This document shows positions 1 to 7,081 of a stretch of DNA of 12,703 bases, piece after piece. The notes beneath the pieces were generated by a model. It ran no database searches and was not told the DNA's origin. It saw nothing but the letters and a program-made list of their open reading frames with translations. Position 1 is the stretch's first letter. The number at the start of each line of letters is the position of its first letter. The DNA comes from PBB1 sp040400875 (GTDB taxonomy: Bacteria; Pseudomonadota; Gammaproteobacteria; Burkholderiales; Burkholderiaceae_C), in assembly GCA_040400875.1 (NCBI GenBank), contig JBBAPK010000053.1, positions 1-12,703 on the forward strand. Direction: 5' to 3'. Made by a program: the position numbers and the translations under genes.

Positions 1-3000
1 GCCCGCGTTCTTCGCGCTCACGGTCACGGTGCCGCCACCCACCAGCGTGCCTTGCGTCAGGCCCACGTCATTGGGCGTTTGCACGAACACGCCGCGTGTT
101 GACAGGCGTGCTTGGCCGCCAATGTGCAAGTCAGCCTCGGACAGTTCCAATGGGCCATTCAGCGCCAAGTTGATCTGCCCACCCGGGGCCGTAATGCTTC
201 CGTTCACATCAAGCCCGTTGACGCCAGATAGCGATATCTCGGCCTTGGGATCGGCTTGGATGCTCGCGCCCTCGTTCATCACCAGATTCGATACGCCCGC
301 GGCGCCGCCGCTCTTGGCATTGAGCGCCAACGATGCGGCGCTGCGTTTCCAGTCGGGCAGCAACTGCGTCGACGTGATGGCCGACAGATCGCCGCCCGTG
401 GGCAGTTGCGCGGCGAGCAGTGGATCAACCACCAGATTCTTCTGCTGCACCGTCAACACGGTGTCCTTCGCGATCTCGATGCCGTCGGTGGCGTTGATGG
501 TGACCTTTGAGAAACCGCGCTCCGAAAACAGCTCAGGCATGAAGCGGGTGGTCGAACCCGAAAGCAGCCCTGCGCCGCCGATCTCGGCGCGCGACAGGTT
601 CAACTCAAGTTCGCCGCCGTTGCCGATCGCAAAGCCCGACAGATCGGCCTGCAGCCAGTCAGAACTGGTCTGATTGACCGTGCCATTGGCGATCTTGAGC
701 TTGCCGCCCTTGCCGCCGGTGACGGCCTGCCTGCGGTTGATCGAGCCGCCGCCGCCCACATCGAGCGAGCTGCCACGCTCGAGCCGAGTCTGGAATTCAG
801 GGTTAAGCGTCTGGTCGATCTCAATGGTGATGTTGCCGCCATTGATGGCCGACGTGGTGCTGCCGTCGGCCATCAGCCTGCCCGATGGCAGCGGATCGCC
901 CACGAAATCGCCAGTTCGGCTGGCATTGCTGATCCAGACACCTGCGGTGGACAACTCGGCCCCACCACGCACGGTCACCCGCTCGGTGGTGGTACCCAGT
1001 TCGGGCGAGATGAGCTCGGTCTGGGGCAGCGTCGGGCGGATCAGCAGCGTGCCGGCAGGCAGCCAAATGTCGCCGGCGATGTCGATCTGTGGCGAACGCA
1101 GCGTGAGCTTGGCGCCCACATCCGACACCAAGCTCACATTCGCGGGCACCGTGATGCGGCCGTCGATGTTCAGCTCAACCTCGCCAAAGCCGGTCTCGAC
1201 CCGGCCATCAGCGGTCTGGCTGGCCTTGCCGAACAACTGCTCGGATGCCAGGTTGAGCACGTCGCGCTGCGCGTCGCTCAAGTCAGAAGACGACGAAAAA
1301 CCGGCGCCCAGTGTGTCGGCCACTTGTTGACGCAGCATCAGGTTGCCAATGCGCTGCGAGGTGCTGAAACTCTTGGTGGAAGGCACGTATTCGCCGATGG
1401 TCAGCTTGGCGCCCACGGGTGCTTTGCTCAGCTGGCGCGGGCCCACCGTGACGCCGCCCTTCAAGGTGCCATCAAGCACCAGACCGGCGCCCGAATTGAT
1501 GCTGATCGATCCACCGCCCAAGCCTTGCACATAGGCCGGGTTGTAGACCCGCGCCAGGCCCAAGGGGTCGATCAGGCGGTCGGTCTGGCCCCAGCGCTCG
1601 TAGTTTTTCTCGTAGTAACCCAGCAGCGTCGTGTAGGTGCGTTGCTCAGGCGCGGTCGAGATGTTGTAGACCTTGTTGTCAGCACCGAGCAGCTGTGATG
1701 TGGACACAAAGCCGCCGTCATAGCGGTAGCCGCCGCCCGAGGCGTCAAGCAGCGAGCCGGTGCGCTGGATCACCGAACCGCTGGAGTTGATCTGCAGCTC
1801 GCCACCCGCAGCCGCCTTTTCAGCCACGGTGCGCGGCACGATGGCACGGTAGCCGTCAAGTGACAGGATGTTGTTGCCCTCGCGCAGATCCACCATCACG
1901 GTGGCACCCTTGAGGAAGCTGTTTTTCTGGTTGGGCGAATTCTTCAGCTCGTTGGACGTGACGCGCAGCGTTTGCAGGTTTTTCTTGTAGTCGACATCGG
2001 CCCAGGCACCGGCCACGCTGGTCACGCTGCCTTCTGCCAGGTAAACGCGTGCGCCTGTGGCATCGGTGGTGTCAGACGCGTTGAGCGCAATGCGACCGCC
2101 CGCCGCCTGAATGGTGCCCGCGCTCTCGATGGTGCGGCCCGACACGTCGATCACCCCGCGGTTGGCCACATAGCTGTCGCTGTCGGCCACCGTGGTCTTG
2201 TCGGCGGTGTCTGGCATCACCTCGGTCGTGCTGCCTTGCTTGAAAGACACGGTGCCCGACTGCGCGCTGTCCTTGGTGCGAGCCTTCAGATAGATCGAGC
2301 CGTTGGTTTGCACCGCGGTCTTGGCCGAGATGCGCCCTTCCTGGTTGATGGCCAATGCGGCCAGCGTCACGTTGCCACGATCGGCGCTGATGCTGCCGGC
2401 GTTGCGGATCAAGCTGCTGAGGTTCACGCCCGGACCGTCGGCAGCGGCCTCGACCTCGACGCGATAGCCGCGCAGGGTCAGGTCGTTGGGATCGTCGTTG
2501 AGCGCGAGGTAGGCCTTGGCGCCAGCGGCCAGGATGACCTGTCCGTCGGGCGAGCTGATCAGGCTGCTCTGGTTGTTGATGCTGGGCGCAAACACCATGA
2601 TGGCGCCGCCGGCATTCGCATTGATGGTGGGCGCTGGCGCGTCGGCAGGGCCGTGCTCGCCGATGCCCACCTTGGCCGGCAAGCTGCCATCGGCACGCAG
2701 GGCCATGAAGGCCCCGCTGTCGTCATAGGCCCCCTCAAAGGCCGGTGTGTTGAGCCCGCCCTTGGACAACGGTTGGCCCGCCAGGTAGTCGGCGTTCGAC
2801 ATCTTCAGGTTCAAGGTCGCCGCGATCAAAGACTGCGTGTTGATCTGCGCGCCGCGGTCAAACAGGATGCCGTTCTGGTTGATCAGCAGCACCTGACCGT
2901 TGGCCGTGAGCTTGCCCTGGATGATGCTGGGGTCAGCGCTGTAGATGCGATTGAGTGCCGAGGCGGTGCTGTTGGGCTGCCGAAAGATCACCTCGCTGTC

Positions 3001-3303
3001 GCGGCTGATGTTGAAGGACTTCCAGTCGATGATGGCCCGCTGCGTGGCCTGGTCCACCGTCAGCACCGATCGAGCGCCTGCGGCCGGCGTGGTGATCACG
3101 GCCCGCCCACCCACCACGGCACGCGGCACGGGCAAGGTGCGCGCGGGCAGCACGGTGCCAGCAGCCTGGGCCTGCGAAGCGGTCGGCAGGCTCAGACCCA
3201 GCAACCCCAAGCCGGCCAGCACCCACGCGCTGCAGCTGTTTTGCCAACGGGCGGCATGGCGAGCGACAGCGGCAAGACGAATGCGGGAAATACGGTTTTT
3301 CAT
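1..3303 (-). CDS. Filamentous haemagglutinin-like TpsA exoprotein, N-terminal 1101 residues (3' end outside window)
   Basis: The minus strand reads open from ATG at 3303-3301 to base 1 (1101 codons, no stop), so the gene is 3'-truncated by the window. Residues 1-47 form a long signal peptide: a basic start (MKNRISRIRL), a hydrophobic core near residues 28-40, and a likely AQA cleavage site. Residues about 48-280 match the TPS/haemagglutination-activity domain. Its hallmarks are AIIDWKSFNI (90-99), QPNSTASALNRI (109-120) and LTANGQVLLINQNGILFDRG (132-151). The usual NPNG motif is NQNG here (142-145). The rest is Gly/Ser/Thr/Asn-rich, with the short hydrophobic/polar alternation expected of a beta-helix. 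TpsA proteins are exported by Sec and then by an outer-membrane TpsB pore; no TpsB gene is in this window. A GT41-type pseudogene lies divergently 244 bp away. No Shine-Dalgarno is evident. Family and domain are secure; adhesin function is inferred from the family. Confidence 0.93.
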   Translation of the reverse strand, partial: MKNRISRIRLAAVARHAARWQNSCSAWVLAGLGLLGLSLPTASQAQAAGTVLPARTLPVPRAVVGGRAVITTPAAGARSVLTVDQATQRAIIDWKSFNISRDSEVIFRQPNSTASALNRIYSADPSIIQGKLTANGQVLLINQNGILFDRGAQINTQSLIAATLNLKMSNADYLAGQPLSKGGLNTPAFEGAYDDSGAFMALRADGSLPAKVGIGEHGPADAPAPTINANAGGAIMVFAPSINNQSSLISSPDGQVILAAGAKAYLALNDDPNDLTLRGYRVEVEAAADGPGVNLSSLIRNAGSISADRGNVTLAALAINQEGRISAKTAVQTNGSIYLKARTKDSAQSGTVSFKQGSTTEVMPDTADKTTVADSDSYVANRGVIDVSGRTIESAGTIQAAGGRIALNASDTTDATGARVYLAEGSVTSVAGAWADVDYKKNLQTLRVTSNELKNSPNQKNSFLKGATVMVDLREGNNILSLDGYRAIVPRTVAEKAAAGGELQINSSGSVIQRTGSLLDASGGGYRYDGGFVSTSQLLGADNKVYNISTAPEQRTYTTLLGYYEKNYERWGQTDRLIDPLGLARVYNPAYVQGLGGGSISINSGAGLVLDGTLKGGVTVGPRQLSKAPVGAKLTIGEYVPSTKSFSTSQRIGNLMLRQQVADTLGAGFSSSSDLSDAQRDVLNLASEQLFGKASQTADGRVETGFGEVELNIDGRITVPANVSLVSDVGAKLTLRSPQIDIAGDIWLPAGTLLIRPTLPQTELISPELGTTTERVTVRGGAELSTAGVWISNASRTGDFVGDPLPSGRLMADGSTTSAINGGNITIEIDQTLNPEFQTRLERGSSLDVGGGGSINRRQAVTGGKGGKLKIANGTVNQTSSDWLQADLSGFAIGNGGELELNLSRAEIGGAGLLSGSTTRFMPELFSERGFSKVTINATDGIEIAKDTVLTVQQKNLVVDPLLAAQLPTGGDLSAITSTQLLPDWKRSAASLALNAKSGGAAGVSNLVMNEGASIQADPKAEISLSGVNGLDVNGSITAPGGQINLALNGPLELSEADLHIGGQARLSTRGVFVQTPNDVGLTQGTLVGGGTVTVSAKNAG
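2852..3042. repeat. Long direct repeat, copy 1 (TPS-domain coding DNA)
   Basis: This 191-bp segment inside the intact TpsA gene aligns without gaps to 4378-4568. By hand I count about 26 mismatches, or roughly 86% identity. It encodes the core of the TPS domain, from the IIDW motif to the FDRG motif. The repeat reflects duplication of the adhesin gene rather than a mobile element: the match continues as protein similarity on both sides, and no terminal inverted repeats are visible. Confidence 0.85.
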
Positions 3304-3428
3304 GGGGCGGCACGCGACAGGTCAGACAAGCCAGACCGATCGGAATTCGCTCGGCCACACGCGGATGATTCTCAAGATCGAAGATGACAAATGCCCCCCG
3401 CGGACATGGCTCGAACGGGCCACCCCAC

Positions 3429-3444
3429 TGACACGAATGTGTCA
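3429..3444. promoter_or_regulatory. Perfect 6-bp inverted repeat in the divergent intergenic region (possible operator)
   Basis: TGACAC-GAAT-GTGTCA is a perfect dyad with a 4-bp spacer. It lies in the 244-bp region between the divergent TpsA gene and the GT41 pseudogene, about 48 bp upstream of the TATAAC candidate -10. Placement and symmetry fit a dimeric regulator's site, but a 6+6 palindrome can occur by chance. No equally good dyad is visible in the paralogous region at 4862-5016. Apart from this site and the candidate promoter, I see nothing else in 3304-3547. Confidence 0.25.
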
Positions 3445-3465
3445 AACACCAAAGCGCCCGCCGCG

Positions 3466-3497
3466 GTCATACGCGCGTCGCGCCCCATCGATATAAC
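3466..3497 (+). promoter_or_regulatory. Candidate promoter of the first GT41 gene (now a pseudogene)
   Basis: A block starting GTCAT at 3466 and ending in TATAAC (3492-3497) aligns without gaps to the block at 4928-4959, upstream of the intact GT41 paralogue. In both, GTCAT lies exactly 26 bp before the TATAA element, and about 17 of the 26 intervening positions match. TATAAC is a good -10 hexamer; no convincing -35 hexamer stands out. It sits 56 bp before the pseudogene's ATG, against 63 bp in the paralogue. The promoter role is inferred from this conservation. Confidence 0.4.
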
Positions 3498-3547
3498 GCG
3501 GTCTTTCCACGCAAATTCACCACAGGCGTTCGCCGCCCATCCTCGCC

Positions 3548-4155
3548 ATGACGGACACCGCCCAGACCCTCACCACCGAGGCACCCACTGCGCTGCAGCT
3601 CGCGCTGCTGACGCACAACGACCGAACCTGGAGCGACGAGGAAGCCAGCCTGCGCGCCGCACTGGCGCGCGATCCCATCGCTCCCATGCGCTGCGCAGCC
3701 TGGGCCTGATCGCCTCGGGCCAGGGCTTTGTGGCCGAGTCGGTGCTGTGGTTTCGTGCTGCTCTAGAGGCTGACCCCTCGGTGGCGCAGGCGCATGTCGA
3801 TCTGGGCATCGCGCTGCGCTAACGAGCCAACAAGACGAAGCCGCCGCGCAGTTCGAACTGGCCGCCAAACTCGACCCCGGCAATCGCGAACTGCAGCTCA
3901 TGGCGCAGTTGCAACACACCTGTGCGCTCGACGAGCAGGGTCGATTCGAAGACGCGCTGAAGGTTCACCAGAGCTGCACCGAGCAGCATCCTGAATCCGC
4001 TGACGCATGGGCTGCGCTGGGCGTGCTGCAGCGCCACCTGGGCCAACTCGAAGCAGCGGCTGCCAGCCTGTCGCGTGCCTTACAACTCGAGCCGAGCCGA
4101 GCCGGCCCGACGTGATCGAGCAATTCGGCATGTCGCTGCAGGATCAGCGCCGGCC
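3548..4155 (+). pseudogene. Remnant of a GT41 / O-GlcNAc transferase-like gene (TPR N-terminus only)
   Basis: Reading from ATG 3548 with three frame changes recovers a continuous match to about the first 200 residues of the intact gene at 7082. Examples are WSDEEASLRA against WTPEEAGLRA, VLWFRAALEADPSVAQAHVDL against TLWFRAALGVGTGKAQAHADL, and DVIEQFGMSLQDQR against EVIDLFARSLRDLR. The first shift, near 3681-3685, fits a 1-bp loss (frame 2 to 1, otherwise stopping at 3707). The second, near 3820, fits another 1-bp loss (stop TAA 3820-3822). The third is a third GAGCC copy at 4089-4103; removing one unit restores LEPSRPDVIEQ. Similarity ends near 4153, where antisense adhesin sequence begins, so the whole catalytic domain is missing. 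It resembles the 7082 gene more than the 5017 gene at its N-terminus. It cannot encode a functional transferase. Confidence 0.88.
4089..4103. repeat. Tandem GAGCC x3, frameshifting duplication
   Basis: Three head-to-tail GAGCC units lie inside the GT41 remnant. With two units the reading continues L-E-P-S-R-P-D-V-I-E-Q, as in the intact paralogues. The third unit adds 5 bp and diverts translation into a premature stop. This is the signature of replication slippage in a gene no longer under selection. Confidence 0.75.
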
Positions 4156-4159
4156 TGCA

Positions 4160-4861
4160 GCGCGGGAGCGGCTGAAGACGCATCGCCAAAGGCCCCCAGC
4201 GACAACGGTGCAGGCCGGGTGCCATCGGGGCGGACCGCCAGCGTGTTGCCGCGTTCGTCGTAGCCGCCCGCGAAGGCAGGGGTCGTCAAGCCGCCGGCGG
4301 TGAGCACACCCGACAGGAACCGCTCATTGGTAAGGTTGAGCGTCGACGCCACCAGCGACTGCATGTTGACCTGCGTGCCGCGGTCGAACAGGATGCCGTT
4401 CTGGTTGATCAGCAGCACCTGACCGTTGGCGGTGAGCTTGCCCCGGATGACGCTCGGGTTGGCGTCGTAGATGCGATTGAGTGTCGACGCGGTGCTGTTG
4501 GGCTGACGGAACTGCACCTCGCTGGCCGAGCCGATGTTGAATGAGCGCCAGTCGATGATGGCGCGCTGACTGCTCTGGTCAATGGTCATCAATGACCGGC
4601 CAGCGCCCGCCACCGGTGCGTTGACCACGGCGCGGCCGCTGACCACGCTGCGCAGCACGGGCAGGGTGTTGGGCGCAATGGCCGCACCGGCAGCCTGGGC
4701 GTGCGCCGGGGTCGGAAACGAAAACGGCAAGGCTCCCGAAACGGCCAACACCGACAGGCTGCACGCCGCCCGAACGAGCGAGGTCTGGCGGTTGAAAGGC
4801 AGGCGGCGCGAGAGGATCGAAAGGCAGGTGCTGATGCCACGGAATACTGCTCAGCCGCCAT
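4160..4861 (-). pseudogene. Remnant of a second TpsA filamentous haemagglutinin-like gene (signal peptide and TPS domain only)
   Basis: Minus-strand coding from about 4848 to 4160 closely parallels the N-terminus of the intact adhesin at 3303. It has a hydrophobic signal region ending PAHAQA, then TLPVLRSVV, AIIDWRSFNI, QPNSTASTLNRI and LTANGQVLLINQNGILFDRG. Similarity fades after LGAFGDASSAAP near 4170, where antisense GT41 sequence begins, so the passenger is gone. The in-frame reading is blocked upstream by TGA at 4853-4851. The nearest plausible ATG (4861-4859) is in another frame, and one extra base near 4846-4848 would join it to the signal peptide. A GTG at 4751 is the only in-frame start left and gives a signal peptide without a basic n-region. 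The fragment could still yield a short secreted TPS domain, but a decayed remnant is far likelier. Confidence 0.87.
4378..4568. repeat. Long direct repeat, copy 2 (TPS-domain coding DNA)
   Basis: Gap-free 191-bp counterpart of 2852-3042, about 86% identical by hand count. It lies within the truncated second adhesin gene, in the same orientation as copy 1. The two copies are about 1.5 kb apart and could serve as substrates for recombination or gene conversion. Confidence 0.85.
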
Positions 4862-4927
4862 GACACCAGCCCCCTGCCAGGCATGATCCGAACGGGCCCC
4901 CTCATCGGCGGTAAGCGTCTTGCGGCT

Positions 4928-4959
4928 GTCATGCGCCTGTCTCGGCCGCCCTATATAAA
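4928..4959 (+). promoter_or_regulatory. Candidate promoter of the tandem GT41 genes
   Basis: GTCAT at 4928 is followed exactly 26 bp later by TATAAA (4954-4959), the same layout as upstream of the GT41 pseudogene (3466-3497). The TATATAAA stretch is conspicuous in otherwise GC-rich DNA and lies 63 bp before the ATG at 5017. No strong -35 hexamer is apparent, so an activator may be needed. With only 40 bp between the two GT41 genes, this promoter probably serves both. Confidence 0.45.
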
Positions 4960-4961
4960 CC

Positions 4962-5054
4962 GGAGGTTCAAGCGGCATGCGGGCCAAGCCGTGTGCGTCA
5001 ACTTGCGGCCCGCACCATGACCCGAACTTCTGTCGTCCCACCCAACGCCATTGA
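4962..5054 (+). other. Shine-Dalgarno-preceded mini-ORF overlapping the GT41 start (possible leader)
   Basis: GGAGG at 4962-4966 is the only strong Shine-Dalgarno near the GT41 genes. It sits 10 nt before an ATG at 4977, which opens a 25-codon frame ending TGA 5052-5054, out of frame with and overlapping the GT41 start at 5017. It could be a leader peptide giving translational coupling, or the site may be fortuitous. The peptide (start MRAKPCASTC) matches nothing I recognise. Confidence 0.2.
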
Positions 5055-7041
5055 CCTGGCTGAATTGTTGGGTGCAGCGGTCCTGCTGCACCGAAACGGA
5101 AACCTCACCGCGGCGGAGCGCGCATACAGGGCGCTGTTGCGGCACTCTCCACAGCACTTCGACGGGCTGTACTGTCTCGGCTCGCTGCTCGCGGCGCAAA
5201 AGCACTATGGAGAGGCTGCTGAACTGATGCGAGCTGCCACGGTCAGCCAACCCGGGCAAGCGCAAGTGCACGTTGACCTTGCCCAAGTCTTGCGGGGTCT
5301 GGGTCTGAATGAAGAAGCAGGCAGCCATTTCGACCGCGCTCTGGCGCTGGAGCCCGACAACCGTCGCTATGACCTGCTTTCTCGTTTACAGCGCGCAATG
5401 CTGTACGACGACCAAGGCGATAGCAAGCAGGCACTGGCCTGCTTCGAGGCGGCGGTGGAGCATCATCCTGACTCGGCTGACGCTTGGGCCGGGTTGGGTA
5501 TGGTTCAGATGCACGCGGTGGGCCCTCTGCCTGCAGAGCAGAGTTTTCGTCGCTCGTTGCAGATCGAGCCCGACCGCGAAGTGGTGATCGAGAAATTCGG
5601 CCAAGTGCTGCAAGACCTGCGGCAGTACGAGGATGCTGCGCTCGTCTTCGAGCGGCTCATGGCCCGCTGGCCAGAGCGCAAGCTGGTGCCAGGACGGTTG
5701 CTCCACTGCAAGATGCTGATGGCCGACTGGTTTGCGCTCGACAAGCTGCAAACTCGCGTCGAGACGGCGCTCGCCGCTGGCCAGCTGTCGACTGAGCCGT
5801 TCGGGCTTCAGGGCTACTGCGCCTCGCCCGAGCTTCTCTACAAGGGAGCGCGGGACTTCACGGCCACCCTTTTCCCTGACCGCTCCGCCGTACTCTCCCG
5901 TCCGCGCGTCGGCCGCGGACCGACGATTCGCGTTGGCTATGTGGCCGGTGAGTTTCGCAACCAGGCAACATCGGTGCTGCTGACCCAAGTGCTGGAGATG
6001 CACGACCGGTCGCGCTTCGAGGTCTACGCCTTCGACAACGGTTGGGACGACGGGAGCACGCTGCGCAAACGGATCGAGGCTGCGGTCACCGTGGTGCCGA
6101 TCCGGGACATCGACAACATTCAGGCCGCGCACGCGGTGCGCGAGCGCGGCATCGACATCCTGGTCAACCTCAACGGCTTCTTCGGCCGCACGCGCACCCC
6201 CATTTTTTCGCTGCGCGCGGCAGCGGTGCAGGTCAACTACCTCGGCTTTCCGGGCACGATCGGCGCACGTTACATCGACTACATCATCGCCGACCCAGTC
6301 GTGATTCCACCTGAGCACCAGCGCTTTTATTCCGAGAAGGTGGTCTACCTTCCTGACAGCTACCAACCCAACGATTCCAAGCGCGCGGTGGCTGGGGATG
6401 TAACGCGGGCCGACGCCGGGCTTCCCGATAACGCGTTCGTGTTTTGCTGCATGAACAACGTCTACAAGATCATGCCGGCAATCTTCGACATCTGGATGCG
6501 GCTTCTGCTGCGGATACCGGGCAGCGTGCTGCTATTGCTCAGCGACGTTCCTGAGGCACAGGCCAACCTGCGCCACGAGGCCGGGGCGCGCGGGGTAGAC
6601 CCGGCGCGGATCGTATTCGGCGCGTCGTGGTCGAACCAGCGCCATCTCGGCCGGCTGCGACTGTGCGATCTGTTCCTCGACACCCTACCGTACAACGCCC
6701 ATACGACCGGCAGCGACGCACTCTGGGCCGGGCTTCCGGTGCTCACCTGCATCGGTCAGGCTTTTCCTGGCCGCGTCGGCGCCAGCCTGCTGCGAGCTGC
6801 TGGGCTGCCGGAACTCATAACCGAATCGCTCGCAGACTATGAAGCGCTAGCGCTGCGCTTGGCCACCGAGCCCGGCACGCTGGCGGCGCTACGCCAACGG
6901 CTCGCCAGCAATCTAGCAACCTGCCGGCTCTACGACACACCGCGCTACACCAAGCACCTCGAAGCGGCTTATCGGCAGATGGCGGAACGCGCACGCGCAG
7001 GCCGACGGCCGACGGCCATCACCATCGACCCCCTGCCGTGA
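5017..7041 (+). CDS. TPR-containing GT41 (SPINDLY/O-GlcNAc transferase-like) glycosyltransferase, first paralogue
   Basis: 674 residues, probably a cytoplasmic transferase moving a sugar from a nucleotide-sugar donor to protein Ser/Thr. Residues about 15-235 are TPR-like repeats ending in motifs such as FDRALALEPDN and FRRSLQIEPDR. The GT41 catalytic region spans about 304-660: IRVGYVAGEF (304-313), GIDILVNLNGF, VNYLGFPGTIG, FYSEKVVYLPDSYQPND, CCMNNVYKIMP with Lys484 (equivalent of human OGT Lys842), and AHTTGSDALWAGLP with His562. Unusually, the position matching human OGT His498, proposed as catalytic, is Gln316 (FRNQATS). ATG 5017 is preferred to GTG 4993 because all three paralogues begin ccATGAC. 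Gene 7082 follows after 40 bp in the same direction. Family is certain; donor, acceptor and activity are unknown. Divergent TpsA genes suggest an adhesin substrate. Confidence 0.93.
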   Translation: MTRTSVVPPNAIDLAELLGAAVLLHRNGNLTAAERAYRALLRHSPQHFDGLYCLGSLLAAQKHYGEAAELMRAATVSQPGQAQVHVDLAQVLRGLGLNEEAGSHFDRALALEPDNRRYDLLSRLQRAMLYDDQGDSKQALACFEAAVEHHPDSADAWAGLGMVQMHAVGPLPAEQSFRRSLQIEPDREVVIEKFGQVLQDLRQYEDAALVFERLMARWPERKLVPGRLLHCKMLMADWFALDKLQTRVETALAAGQLSTEPFGLQGYCASPELLYKGARDFTATLFPDRSAVLSRPRVGRGPTIRVGYVAGEFRNQATSVLLTQVLEMHDRSRFEVYAFDNGWDDGSTLRKRIEAAVTVVPIRDIDNIQAAHAVRERGIDILVNLNGFFGRTRTPIFSLRAAAVQVNYLGFPGTIGARYIDYIIADPVVIPPEHQRFYSEKVVYLPDSYQPNDSKRAVAGDVTRADAGLPDNAFVFCCMNNVYKIMPAIFDIWMRLLLRIPGSVLLLLSDVPEAQANLRHEAGARGVDPARIVFGASWSNQRHLGRLRLCDLFLDTLPYNAHTTGSDALWAGLPVLTCIGQAFPGRVGASLLRAAGLPELITESLADYEALALRLATEPGTLAALRQRLASNLATCRLYDTPRYTKHLEAAYRQMAERARAGRRPTAITIDPLP

Positions 7042-7081
7042 GACCTTCAGCCGCCCCACGCGGTGCGCGGCCCGCCCTGCC

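Noticed and set aside
1972..3387. A 471-codon open frame on the plus strand, antisense to the TpsA gene
   Set aside because: Its translation is His/Arg/Gly/Ala-rich with no recognisable motif, while the opposite strand encodes an uninterrupted, family-typical TPS protein. Long antisense frames are expected in GC-rich coding DNA.
4993..5016. GTG 4993 as the start of the first GT41 gene
   Set aside because: It would add eight residues absent from both paralogues, whose starts align as ccATGAC with ATG 5017. It has no properly spaced Shine-Dalgarno.
3304..5016. An insertion sequence or transposon as the cause of the broken genes
   Set aside because: No transposase coding, terminal inverted repeats or target-site duplication is visible. 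The duplication-plus-deletion model accounts for nearly every base.
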